Of a stretch of DNA of 64,000 nucleotides, positions 32,944-40,723 are shown piece by piece. The translations under genes and the position numbers were made by a program. This stretch comes from Bradyrhizobium sp. in8p8. Its GTDB lineage: Bacteria; Pseudomonadota; Alphaproteobacteria; Rhizobiales; Xanthobacteraceae. Each line of letters opens with the position of its first letter. Positions within the stretch are counted from its first letter, which is position 1. The DNA lies in assembly GCF_000426845.1 (NCBI RefSeq), contig NZ_AUGD01000011.1:62001-126000 (forward strand), in the 5' to 3' direction. The notes beneath the pieces were generated by a model. The model was not told the DNA's origin. It did no database searches and was given only the letters and a program-made list of their open reading frames with translations.

Positions 32944-34302
32944 ATGAAAACACAACACTTACTTTTGTCCCGCGGTGACGCAAATTTGCCACGCAAAACA
33001 TCCCCACAGCAGCCTCTTGAATCGATCGCAGTTCCAAGATTGTCGCGGAGCGCAGTAATCGCTGTCGCGATTTTCCTGATCGCGCATCTGGCGCTGCTGA
33101 TCGGCCTCACCACGCCGGAGAAGTTCGTCTTCGACGAGGTGCATTATGTGCCGGCGGCGCGGCAGATGCTGGCGCCTGTGATGTCGCAGCCGATGCTCAA
33201 CCCGATGCATCCGCCGCTAGCCAAGGAGCTGATGGCGGCATCCATCGCGGCCTTCGGCGACAACGCGCTCGGCTGGCGTTATCCCGCGACGTTGTTCGGT
33301 GCACTGGCGATCGTCGCGATCTATCTGTGCGGCCTCGCGCTGTTCTCGGCACGAGGGCCCGCGATCGCGGCCGCGCTGATCGCCGGTCTCAACCAGATGC
33401 TGTACGTGCAGGCGCGCATCGCCATGCTCGACATTTTCGCGCTCGGCTTCGGCCTGCTGGCGACCGCCGCCTTCATGCATGGCTTTCGACGAGAGCGGCC
33501 GCAGACGATGTTTGCCGCGGCAGGCGCTCTGTTCGGACTTGCTGCGGCGTGCAAATGGAGCGGCTTGTTTCCGCTCGGCGTCTGCATCGTCATTGTCGCG
33601 GTGATCCGCCTGATGCAGGGCTGGCGCACGCTGTTCGCGGACGCGAGGCCGGACGATTGGTATCGGCCCGAGCTGTGGCCCGGCTTGAAGCTGCATCATC
33701 TCGCGCTCTGCTTCGCGATCCTGCCGGCGCTGACGTATCTTGCAGCGTTCGTTCCGCTCAATGGATTGTCGCTGCCGGATTTGTTCGAGGCGCAGCGGCG
33801 CATCTTTGCCGACAACACGACGACCGCGATCGCCGGCCACACCTATATGAGTTCATGGCCATCCTGGCCGCTGCTCGCGCGCCCGGTCTGGTTCCTGTTC
33901 GACAAGACCGCAGAGGACAACGTCGCTGCCATCGTCTTCCTCGGCAATCCGCTGGTGCTTTGGCCGGCGCTGCTCGCGCTCATCATCGTGCTGCGGGATT
34001 TCATCGTCGCGCGCCGCTGGGACGCGTTCCTGATCGCAGCATTCTATTTCGGCCCCTGGCTTGCCTGGGCCTTGCTGCCGCGCACGCTGGGCTTCATCTA
34101 TTACTATCTGCCGGCCGCGACGGCGGCCTCCCTCGCCCTCGTCTACGTGCTGCGCCGGCACGGAATGCCGCGCTGGCTGCTGTGGGCCTATGTCGGCGTC
34201 GCTGCGGCTGGCTTTGCAGTCATGCTGCCGATTTCCGCAGCCTTCATCGGCGCGTCGATGAACAGCTTCAACCGGCTGATGCTGTTCCAGAGCTGGATAT
34301 GA
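32944..34302 (+). CDS. GT39-family (protein O-mannosyltransferase-like) membrane glycosyltransferase
   Basis: A polytopic protein of about 452 residues with the PMT/GT39 features: a first membrane helix (SAVIAVAIFLIAHLALLIGL), the lumenal/periplasmic acidic motif FDEVHYVPAA (D64, E65) and MHPPLAKELMA in loop 1, then about nine more helices. These enzymes move mannose or another sugar from a polyprenyl-phosphate carrier to Ser/Thr of exported proteins or to lipids. ATGs occur at 32911, 32935 and 32944; none has a strong ribosome-binding site, and the long upstream extension is antisense to fecR. It is divergent from fecR across 123 bp. Confidence 0.8.
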   Translation: MKTQHLLLSRGDANLPRKTSPQQPLESIAVPRLSRSAVIAVAIFLIAHLALLIGLTTPEKFVFDEVHYVPAARQMLAPVMSQPMLNPMHPPLAKELMAASIAAFGDNALGWRYPATLFGALAIVAIYLCGLALFSARGPAIAAALIAGLNQMLYVQARIAMLDIFALGFGLLATAAFMHGFRRERPQTMFAAAGALFGLAAACKWSGLFPLGVCIVIVAVIRLMQGWRTLFADARPDDWYRPELWPGLKLHHLALCFAILPALTYLAAFVPLNGLSLPDLFEAQRRIFADNTTTAIAGHTYMSSWPSWPLLARPVWFLFDKTAEDNVAAIVFLGNPLVLWPALLALIIVLRDFIVARRWDAFLIAAFYFGPWLAWALLPRTLGFIYYYLPAATAASLALVYVLRRHGMPRWLLWAYVGVAAAGFAVMLPISAAFIGASMNSFNRLMLFQSWI

Positions 34303-34305
34303 CAT

Positions 34306-34334
34306 CGCCGCCTGCCGGGCTGCGGCAGGCGGCG
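34306..34334. terminator. Hairpin between convergent genes
   Basis: CGCCGCCTGCC-GGGCTGC-GGCAGGCGGCG is an 11-bp perfect GC-rich stem just after the GT39 stop codon. Only a weak TGTCTTG follows on the plus strand, so it may work in both directions or assist rho. Confidence 0.6.
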
Positions 34335-34356
34335 TGTCTTGCACGATGGCCGCGCC

Positions 34357-34998
34357 TCACTTGGACGCGGTCTTGGTCTCCATGTTCACGACCTGGACGC
34401 GGCGGTTGACCGCGTCTGCGCCGTTGGCGGCATCCTTCAGCTTGGTCTCGCCGTAACCGACGGTGACCAGATCGTTGCCGTTGAGGCCGTAGTTCTGCAC
34501 CAGGTACTTCTTGATGGTGTCGGCGCGCCTCTCGGAGAGGCCCTGATTGTACTCTTCGCCGCCGGTGGCGTCGGTGTGGCCGGCGACCACGAAGGTCGAG
34601 CCCTTGAGTGCCGGATCGGACAGGGCCTTGCCGAGCGCCTGCACCGAGGCCATCGAGGTCTTGGCGATGTCAGCCGAGTTGTAGTCGAACTGGATCTCCA
34701 GATCGATCTTCGGCTTGGTCGCCGCGAGCTCGGCGATCTGCTCCCGCTCGCCCATCGACAACGATCGGGTCGGTCGGTTGCGCACGGTGTTCAGGAATGT
34801 CGCCTCCTTGGCCTGCACGGTCGTATCGGTCTGCGGGCCCACGGACAGGCCGCGGGTCGCCGGTTTGGGCTTCAGGGCATCCAGGATCTTGTCGGTGGAG
34901 ACGTTGTTGTCGCCAGCCATGGCCAGGCTCGCCGTCATCGACAGCGCGGCTGTCAGAGTCATCGCCTTCAGTCCAAAGAACTTATCAAAACGGGTCAT
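34357..34998 (-). CDS. OmpA-domain cell-wall-binding protein
   Basis: A 213-residue exported protein: signal peptide FFGLKAMTLTAALSMTASLAMA, a linker, and a C-terminal OmpA-like peptidoglycan-binding domain. The domain has IQFDYNSADI, VVAGHTDATGGEEYNQGLSERRADTIKKYL and VGYGETKLK...NRRVQV, with the conserved Asp and Arg that grip diaminopimelate. There is no lipobox and no beta-barrel, so it is probably a soluble periplasmic protein. The ATG at 34998 has GAGG eight bases upstream; the ATG at 35004 is too close to it. It is convergent with the GT39 gene. Confidence 0.87.
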   Translation of the reverse strand: MTRFDKFFGLKAMTLTAALSMTASLAMAGDNNVSTDKILDALKPKPATRGLSVGPQTDTTVQAKEATFLNTVRNRPTRSLSMGEREQIAELAATKPKIDLEIQFDYNSADIAKTSMASVQALGKALSDPALKGSTFVVAGHTDATGGEEYNQGLSERRADTIKKYLVQNYGLNGNDLVTVGYGETKLKDAANGADAVNRRVQVVNMETKTASK

Positions 34999-35282
34999 TG
35001 TCATATCCTCGCTGCTACGCCTGATGGCGATTTGATGCTGTGAGCCTAGGGCAGGTTCAAAGGCATAGATGTGATCCTTGTCACATTCATATCGTCGGAC
35101 TGAGACATCGATCTGTTTCGACACTCTGCGCGTCAGGTCGGATCGAGGAGCCTTTGAGACCCGCGTTCGTCGCAAAGGCGTCGCCTCGCAGCCCGCTCCA
35201 GAACAAGAATTCGTCTAGAAACCCGGCTATCGTACTTAGATCCTTTGACAATTCGTCCGCGACAGGAGCTGAGTTCCGTCCA

Positions 35283-35588
35283 GTGCCGAGGCCAAGTGAC
35301 TACCAGTTCCATCGCAGCGCCCCGCCGGATCGGACAGTGTTCGTGAGCTCGATGCCGATCTACGTCGGGGCGGCTATGATCGCAGTGGCGATCCTGCTGT
35401 CCACGCTGATCACGGGCCTGACCTCCCGCTATGTCGGGCTGGGAGCGCCCAACGAGGAAAATATGTGGCTGGTCGATCGTCTCACCGGCGAGGTCTATCG
35501 CTGCCAGTCCGAGGGACGCGGCAAGGCCTCCTGTGAGCCTGATGTTGCGACCGGCAGCGTCGGGGAGCGCCCAAAAGCCGCACGCTGA
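35283..35588 (+). CDS. Small single-span membrane protein, unknown function
   Basis: About 101 residues from GTG 35283, or 78 from ATG 35352. One clear membrane helix (PIYVGAAMIAVAILLSTLITGL) is followed by a conserved-looking tail, ENMWLVDRLTGEVYRCQSEG, with two cysteines and an acidic TGSVGE end. The 'WLVDRLTGEVYRC' phrase looks like a small secreted or membrane-tethered beta-hairpin domain. I do not recognise a family. Reading frames in the 280 bp before it (35005-35282) are not coding-like. The start is uncertain because AGGAG is 15 bases from the GTG. Confidence 0.55.
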   Translation: MPRPSDYQFHRSAPPDRTVFVSSMPIYVGAAMIAVAILLSTLITGLTSRYVGLGAPNEENMWLVDRLTGEVYRCQSEGRGKASCEPDVATGSVGERPKAAR

Positions 35589-35709
35589 ACGCGGGCGAGT
35601 ACGGCGACGCAGCAACGAAAATGTCTTCTCCTTGATAAACTTGTCGCTGAAGAATGTCCGGTGCGGTGGCCGGCATCAGGCCGGCTTCATTTCTTGAGGA
35701 GAAAATTTG

Positions 35710-35955
35710 ATGAAGACCCTATTGCTCGCGACGGCATTCGTGGCACTCGCTCTGACTCCCGCATCGGCTGCCAAGATGGCGTGCACCAGTGCAAACATGG
35801 CAAAGCTGGTTGCCGGGATGGGTGGCGAAGACACGCCGGGCAAGATCGCAGCGAGGAAGTCGATGGCCTCGGCCAATTCCGACATGAGCAAAGGCAACAT
35901 GCGCGGCGCCTGCAAGCACTACATGAACGCCGAGAAGGCGATGGCGATGAAGTAG
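35710..35955 (+). CDS. Small exported protein, unknown function
   Basis: An 81-residue precursor with a clean signal peptide (KTLLLATAFVALALTPASAA) leaving about 60 mature residues rich in Met, Ala and Lys. They include two cysteines in MACTSANMAKLV and GACKHYMNAEKAMAMK that could form one disulfide. GAGGAG lies ahead of the ATG at 35710 at a normal distance. A rho-independent terminator follows. The family is recurrent in Bradyrhizobium as far as I recall, but no function is known. Confidence 0.75.
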   Translation: MKTLLLATAFVALALTPASAAKMACTSANMAKLVAGMGGEDTPGKIAARKSMASANSDMSKGNMRGACKHYMNAEKAMAMK

Positions 35956-35979
35956 CTTCCGCCGATTTCACGCGTGATG

Positions 35980-36013
35980 GCCGCGCTGGCAGCAGATGGC
36001 AGCGCGGCTTTTT
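35980..36013 (+). terminator. Rho-independent terminator
   Basis: GCCGCGCTG (35980-35988) pairs with CAGCGCGGC (36000-36008), followed by TTTTT. It ends the small exported-protein transcript, 25 bp past its stop codon. Confidence 0.75.
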
Positions 36014-36064
36014 CGTGTCCATGCTTCTTTGCCTCGGCGCGAATCCCGCTACATTGTCCCTGCA

Positions 36065-37225
36065 ATGTCCCGCACGCCCAAACCGCTTCCGCTCACAACC
36101 ACACAGGCTCGGCAGATCTGGCTGCATGCCCAGCGACTGGACGAGCGAATCCCTTTTGGTGACGGCGCGCAGGCCGTCGCGGACGCGGTCGCGCATCTCG
36201 GCTATGTGCAGATCGACACGATCAACGTCATCGAGCGCTGCCATCACCATATCCTGTTCAGCCGGATCCCGGCCTACCGACGCGCCGATCTTCGCCAAGC
36301 CCAGAGCGTCGACAAAAGCGTGTTCGAATACTGGACCCATGCGCTGTCCTACGTGCCGGCGAGCGACTTCCGCTTCTTCCTGCCGGCGATGCGCGAGCAC
36401 CGGCGCGAGGGGCACAAATGGTTCGCTTCGGTGAAGCCGGCGGACACGCGCAAGGTGATGCGGCTGGTGCGCGGCGGTCCGCTGACGATCCGCGACATCG
36501 ACGACGATGTGCTCGTCGAGAAGGAGCATTTGTGGCAGAGCCGCAAGCCCTCGAAGCGCGCCTTGCAGCTTGCCTTCTATACCGGCGCCGTCACCATCAG
36601 CGAGCGACAGGGCATGCTCAAGACCTATGAGCTGATGACGCGGCATTTCGGCTGGGACAAGCTGCCGAAGCCGGCATCGGCAGGGGAGACGACCGCCTAT
36701 CTGCTCGACCGCGCGCTGCGCTCGCAGGGCGTGGTCAGCCTCGATTCGATCTGTCATCTCGACGCACCGAGCAAGAAGCCGGTCGCGCGCCTGATCGCCT
36801 CGCGCGTCCGCCGCGGCGAACTCGTGCCTGTTACGATCGAGGGAGCCGGCAAGCAGGAGCATTGGGCCCCGCCCGCTGCGCTGAAGCCGCATGAGGTGCC
36901 GCCCGATCTCGTCCACATCCTCTCGCCGTTCGATCCGCTGATCATTCAGCGCAAGCGCACCAATTTGATCTTCGGCTACAATCATCTGTTCGAAGCCTAT
37001 GTGCCGAAGGCCAAGCGCAAGCTCGGCTACTTCGCGCTGCCCGTGCTGGTCGGCGACGAGATCGTAGCTGCGCTCGACCTCAAGACCGACCGGCAGAACA
37101 AGAAGCTGTTGATGCAGAAATGGACGTGGGTCGGCGAGGGCAAGAAGACGGGACGGCGCAAGGAGCTGAAGCGTGTGATCGAGGACGAGCTCGATCGTTT
37201 CGAGCGATTTCAATTGGCAGAGTGA
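36065..37225 (+). CDS. YcaQ/AlkX-family winged-helix DNA glycosylase
   Basis: This 386-residue protein belongs to the HTH_42 superfamily of DNA glycosylases that unhook interstrand crosslinks and remove alkylated bases. The N-terminal ARQIWLHAQRLD is followed by VQIDTINVIERCHHHILFSRI. It carries the catalytic Q-x-D of the YcaQ (AlkX) branch rather than the Q-x-Q of AlkZ. Winged-helix repeats are seen in the middle, and the C-terminal LSPFDPLIIQRKR and GYNHLFEAYVP are family hallmarks. The ATG at 36065 gives the usual length. It is a single gene. Confidence 0.88.
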   Translation: MSRTPKPLPLTTTQARQIWLHAQRLDERIPFGDGAQAVADAVAHLGYVQIDTINVIERCHHHILFSRIPAYRRADLRQAQSVDKSVFEYWTHALSYVPASDFRFFLPAMREHRREGHKWFASVKPADTRKVMRLVRGGPLTIRDIDDDVLVEKEHLWQSRKPSKRALQLAFYTGAVTISERQGMLKTYELMTRHFGWDKLPKPASAGETTAYLLDRALRSQGVVSLDSICHLDAPSKKPVARLIASRVRRGELVPVTIEGAGKQEHWAPPAALKPHEVPPDLVHILSPFDPLIIQRKRTNLIFGYNHLFEAYVPKAKRKLGYFALPVLVGDEIVAALDLKTDRQNKKLLMQKWTWVGEGKKTGRRKELKRVIEDELDRFERFQLAE

Positions 37226-37325
37226 GGTAGATTGCAGGTGGATTGGCAAAGCGTATTCCGCGAGCGCTTGTATCCGCACAGACCGAGGAAGCGAGTTGCC
37301 TTTGCTTTTGGAGCTGCGGCGAACG

Positions 37326-37766
37326 CTAGCTCGCCCGACGCTTCGCAACGAGCCGATCGATGAAGATTCCGAAGAGAATCCCGATCGCGTAGGCCACCAG
37401 ATTCCATAGCGAGAAGATGCGCCCGAGCAGCAGCGCGCCGACCGTGCTGAGCCTGAATGCATCGAGCCATGGCGTGTGAACCAGCCGGGAGAACTCGACG
37501 GCGATGGCGATGGCGGCTGCGATCGCCGCAAGACCGCTTCCCGTCAGCCGCGGCAGCAACACCCCGACCAGCAAGAACACCATCGTCGCCCACAACAGCG
37601 AGCCGCCGTACTTCACGATGAAGGCGGGCAGGCCGAGCGGGAAACCGTACCAGCGCAAGCTGAGCCCGCAGACGATCACCGCGAGCGCAAGGATGGCGCG
37701 GACCAGCGATCTCCGGAGCAGCGCGACAGGTCTATCCGGCTGCGCTACGCGCATTGCTTGCTCCAT
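37326..37766 (-). CDS. DUF2809 membrane protein
   Basis: A 146-residue protein with four hydrophobic segments: LVRAILALAVIVCGLSLRW, LLWATMVFLLVGVLLP, GLAAIAAAIAIAVEFSRLV, and SLWNLVAYAIGILFGIF. The pattern WYGFPLGLPAFIVKYGGSLLW with EFSRLVHTPWLDAFR is that of DUF2809, a VanZ-like family with no known function. The ATG at 37766 is used; the TTG at 37790 and ATG at 37754 are alternatives. It is divergent from the MFS transporter gene, with 65 bp between the starts. Confidence 0.8.
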   Translation of the reverse strand: MEQAMRVAQPDRPVALLRRSLVRAILALAVIVCGLSLRWYGFPLGLPAFIVKYGGSLLWATMVFLLVGVLLPRLTGSGLAAIAAAIAIAVEFSRLVHTPWLDAFRLSTVGALLLGRIFSLWNLVAYAIGILFGIFIDRLVAKRRAS

Positions 37767-37831
37767 TGACTCTTTGCTCGCGATGCTCAAAACCGCCGCT
37801 CAGCCCTAGAAAAGCAACAACGGGGGAAGCC

Positions 37832-39172
37832 ATGAGCCAAACCACTTACGCCGGTTCCGCCGGCGGTGCCAAGAACGCCAACAAGAGCGACATCGAGACC
37901 TCGACCATCCGTGCGATCTCCTGGCGCCTGATTCCATTCCTGGTTCTGGCCTACTTCTTCTCCTATCTCGACCGGGTCAATCTTGGCTTCGCCGCGCTGA
38001 CCATGAATGCGGATCTGAAGTTCACGCCACTGATCTTCTCCTGGGGCGCCGGCATCTTCTTCATCGGCTATTTCATCTTCGAGGTGCCGAGCAACCTGGC
38101 TCTTGAGAAGTTCGGCGCGAGCCGCTGGATCGCCCGCATCATGGTGAGCTGGGGCATCATCTCCGCTCTGATGGCCATGGTCAGCGGTGTCACCAGCTTC
38201 TATGTCCTGCGCTTCCTGCTCGGCGTCGCCGAGGCCGGCTTCTTCCCCGGCATCATTCTCTATCTCACCTATTGGTATCCGGCCGAATATCGCGCCCGCT
38301 TCCTCGCAGCTTTCGCCATTGCGGTGCCGGTCTCGACCGTGATCGGGGCGCCGATCTCGGGCCTCTTGCTCGGGCTTGACGGCATGATGGGGCTGAAGGG
38401 CTGGCAGTGGCTGTTCATCATCGAGGGCATCCCGTCCGTGCTGCTCGGCATCGTCACCTGGTTCTATCTCACCGACAAGCCGGAGAAGGCGGACTGGCTT
38501 TCGGCCGAGCAGAAGGCGTGGCTCAAGGCCAAGCTCGACTCGGAAATCGCGGCCAAGCAGGCGGTGAAGCATTTCTCGCTCGGTGAAGCGCTGTCTTCGC
38601 CGAAGGTGATCGCGCTCAGCCTGATCTATTTCGGCTTCGTCGGCGCGCTCTATGGCATGCAGTTCTGGCTGCCGCAGATCGTCAAGGCGTTCGGCCTCAC
38701 CAACGCGCAGACCGGCTTCGTCACGGCGATTCCCTATCTGTTCGGCACCATCGCCATGATCTTGTGGGCGCGGCATTCGGATGCGACGCGCGAGCGCGTG
38801 ATGCATGTCGGCGCGCCCTTGCTGCTCACCGCGGTTGCGCTCGGCATCTCTTCCTATCTCGCGGATCCGACGCTCACGATGGTGGCGCTGACGGTGGCCG
38901 CGATCGGCGTGTTCTGCTGCTTCGGCGTGTTCTGGACCCTGCCGACTGCCTGGCTGTCCGGCACGGCCGCGGCCGGCGGCATCGCCCTGATCAACTCGAT
39001 CGGCAATCTCGCCGGCTTCGGCGGACCGTACCTGATCGGCTGGGTCAAGGAAGCCACTGGCCAGACTTCGACGGGTCTGCTGGTGCTCGCGGTGCTGCCC
39101 CTGATCGCCGGCCTCCTGGTCTTCGTCGGCGGCCACGACAGCAAGCACGAGTTCGCTGGCCACGGGCGGTAG
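37832..39172 (+). CDS. MFS transporter, anion:cation symporter type
   Basis: A 446-residue, 12-helix carrier of the ACS (phthalate/tartrate/glucarate) branch: FSYLDRVNLGFAALTMN in helix 1, GAGIFFIGYFIFEVPSNLALEKFGASRWIARI as the MFS loop 2-3 motif, and RFLLGVAEAGFFPGIILYLTYWYP in helix 4. Such proteins take up organic anions with protons. GGGGGAAG precedes the ATG. No catabolic gene is next to it, so the substrate is open. The 222 bp after it contain the RND operon promoter region. Confidence 0.9.
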   Translation: MSQTTYAGSAGGAKNANKSDIETSTIRAISWRLIPFLVLAYFFSYLDRVNLGFAALTMNADLKFTPLIFSWGAGIFFIGYFIFEVPSNLALEKFGASRWIARIMVSWGIISALMAMVSGVTSFYVLRFLLGVAEAGFFPGIILYLTYWYPAEYRARFLAAFAIAVPVSTVIGAPISGLLLGLDGMMGLKGWQWLFIIEGIPSVLLGIVTWFYLTDKPEKADWLSAEQKAWLKAKLDSEIAAKQAVKHFSLGEALSSPKVIALSLIYFGFVGALYGMQFWLPQIVKAFGLTNAQTGFVTAIPYLFGTIAMILWARHSDATRERVMHVGAPLLLTAVALGISSYLADPTLTMVALTVAAIGVFCCFGVFWTLPTAWLSGTAAAGGIALINSIGNLAGFGGPYLIGWVKEATGQTSTGLLVLAVLPLIAGLLVFVGGHDSKHEFAGHGR

Positions 39173-39325
39173 GAATGTCCGGAGGTGGAAAACGCGCTCT
39201 TGTGCGCCATGCCACCTCATCTCCTTCGCAAGCTGACGCCACACCTTGCCCGTCCCTGCAATGGGACTTTTTCGACGTGGCTTCTCAATCCCACCACCCC
39301 TTAACGATCACGCATTCCTGATGAC

Positions 39326-39357
39326 TGACGATTATTGACTTTCGTCACTAGTTAGTC
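39326..39357. promoter_or_regulatory. Candidate TetR operator upstream of the RND efflux genes
   Basis: TGACGA-N10-TCGTCA (39326-39347) is an exact inverted repeat, overlapped by ACTAGTTAGTC (39347-39357). From memory, TGACTAACTAGT-like boxes are common ahead of TetR-controlled RND pumps in alphaproteobacteria. The site is 38 bp before the adaptor-gene start. The TetR gene at 43896 is the natural candidate regulator. Confidence 0.5.
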
Positions 39358-39394
39358 GACAGTTCCTGCAATTGAGATGCAGGAGTGTTCGCCG

Positions 39395-40501
39395 ATGTTC
39401 GTCAGGTCGGTTTTATCGAGCTATTCCAGGCTGTTGGCGGGAGTGTCGCTCGCCCTGATGGCCGCTGTGCTGACCGGGTGCAATGATACCGTCGCCGAGA
39501 AGGCTGAGCCGCCGCGCCCGGTTCTGGTGGCGACCGCGAATTATAATGCCGAAACGCCGGAGCGCAGCTTTGTCGGCACCATCAGGCCGCGCATCGAGAG
39601 CGATCTCGGCTTCCGCGTCGCCGGCAAGGTCGCCAAACGCCTGGTCGAGGTCGGCCAGACGGTTGAAGTCGGCCAGCCGCTCGCGACCCTCGATGAGGTC
39701 GACCTGAAGCTGCAGGCTGAGCAGGCCGTCGCCGAGCAGACCGCCGCCACCGGCGTTCTGGCCCAGGCCGCTGCAGCCGAGCAGCGTGCCAAGGATCTGA
39801 AGGCCAAGGGCTGGACCACCGATGCGCAGCTGGATTCAAGCCGCGCTGCCGCCGATGAAGCCCGTGCGCGCCTCAATCGGGCCGAGCGCTCGGTCGAGTT
39901 GACCAAGAATTCCCTTTCCTACGCGACGCTCGCTGCCGACGCCCGCGGCGTCGTCACCGCAACGCTGATCGAGCCCGGCCAGGTGGTTGCCGCGGGCCAG
40001 GCTTCGATCCGTGTCGCCCGCTTTGCCGAAAAGGAAGCGGTCGTCGCGATCCCTGAGACGCTGGTCGGACGCGCCAAGTCGGGCGTCGCCAGCGTCACTC
40101 TTTGGTCCGAGCCGAACAAGAAGTATGCGGCGAAGCTGCGCGAGATCGCGCCTGCCGCCGATCCGGCCACCCGCACCTATCTGGCGAAGTTCTCGCTGCC
40201 CGAGGCGGACGACAAGGTCTCGCTCGGCATGACGGCGACCTTGACGCTGTCGGATGCCGCGACCGAGCGGGTCGCGCGACTGCCGCTGTCGGCGCTGTTC
40301 AACGAAGGCGGCAAACCCTCCTTCTACGTCGTCGACGACAATGGGAACGTCTCGCTGAAGCCGGTCACGGTGAAGTCCTATGAAAGCAAGGACGTCGTCA
40401 TCACCGGCGGCGTGGAAGAGGGCGCCAAGATCGTCGCACTCGGCGTTCAGAAGCTCGATCCCGGCCAGCGGGTGCGGATCGTGTCGTCGTTGTCTTTCTA
40501 A
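39395..40501 (+). CDS. RND efflux periplasmic adaptor lipoprotein
   Basis: A 368-residue membrane-fusion protein. The N-terminus LAGVSLALMAAVLTGCND has a lipobox (LTGC), so it should be lipidated and held in the inner membrane. Then come beta-barrel and lipoyl halves (FVGTIRPRIESDLGFRVAGKVAKRLVEVGQTVEVGQPLATLD), a short coiled coil (about 105-170, Ala/Glu-rich) and a C-terminal membrane-proximal domain. It links the RND pump to an outer-membrane channel, which is not encoded here. The ATG at 39395 has AGGAG upstream. The pump gene follows 222 bp later, behind two repeat elements. Confidence 0.9.
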   Translation: MFVRSVLSSYSRLLAGVSLALMAAVLTGCNDTVAEKAEPPRPVLVATANYNAETPERSFVGTIRPRIESDLGFRVAGKVAKRLVEVGQTVEVGQPLATLDEVDLKLQAEQAVAEQTAATGVLAQAAAAEQRAKDLKAKGWTTDAQLDSSRAAADEARARLNRAERSVELTKNSLSYATLAADARGVVTATLIEPGQVVAAGQASIRVARFAEKEAVVAIPETLVGRAKSGVASVTLWSEPNKKYAAKLREIAPAADPATRTYLAKFSLPEADDKVSLGMTATLTLSDAATERVARLPLSALFNEGGKPSFYVVDDNGNVSLKPVTVKSYESKDVVITGGVEEGAKIVALGVQKLDPGQRVRIVSSLSF

Positions 40502-40506
40502 CTACC

Positions 40507-40546
40507 CGTCATTCCGGGCCGGCCCTGCGGGGCGCCCGGAATGACG
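40507..40546. repeat. Intergenic palindromic element, type A (short)
   Basis: CGTCATTCCGGG and CCCGGAATGACG form 12-bp perfect arms around a GC-rich, partly self-complementary 16-nt centre. It sits 6 bp after the adaptor stop, inside the RND operon. Confidence 0.7.
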
Positions 40547-40560
40547 TGAAGAGTAAGTTC

Positions 40561-40670
40561 CGTCCTTGCAAGGCGAGTTTCGGCCCGAGCGCAAATGCTG
40601 GGGCTGAAGCGGCGAAGCGATCCAGAACCTGCCCAGCCCCCTGGGTTGCTTCGCTGCCTCGCGATGACGG
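40561..40670. repeat. Intergenic palindromic element, type B (decayed)
   Basis: It starts CGTCCTTGCAAGGCGAG and has GCGAAGCGATCCAG, then ends GGTTGCTTCGCTGCCTCGCGATGACGG. This is a mutated form of the nearly perfect copy at 44564-44644. It lies in tandem with a type A element between the RND adaptor and pump genes. Confidence 0.55.
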
Positions 40671-40723
40671 TTTGAACAGAGCGGCTGTCGTTTTTGCAAC
40701 TGGATCGTCTTTCGGAGAGAGCG

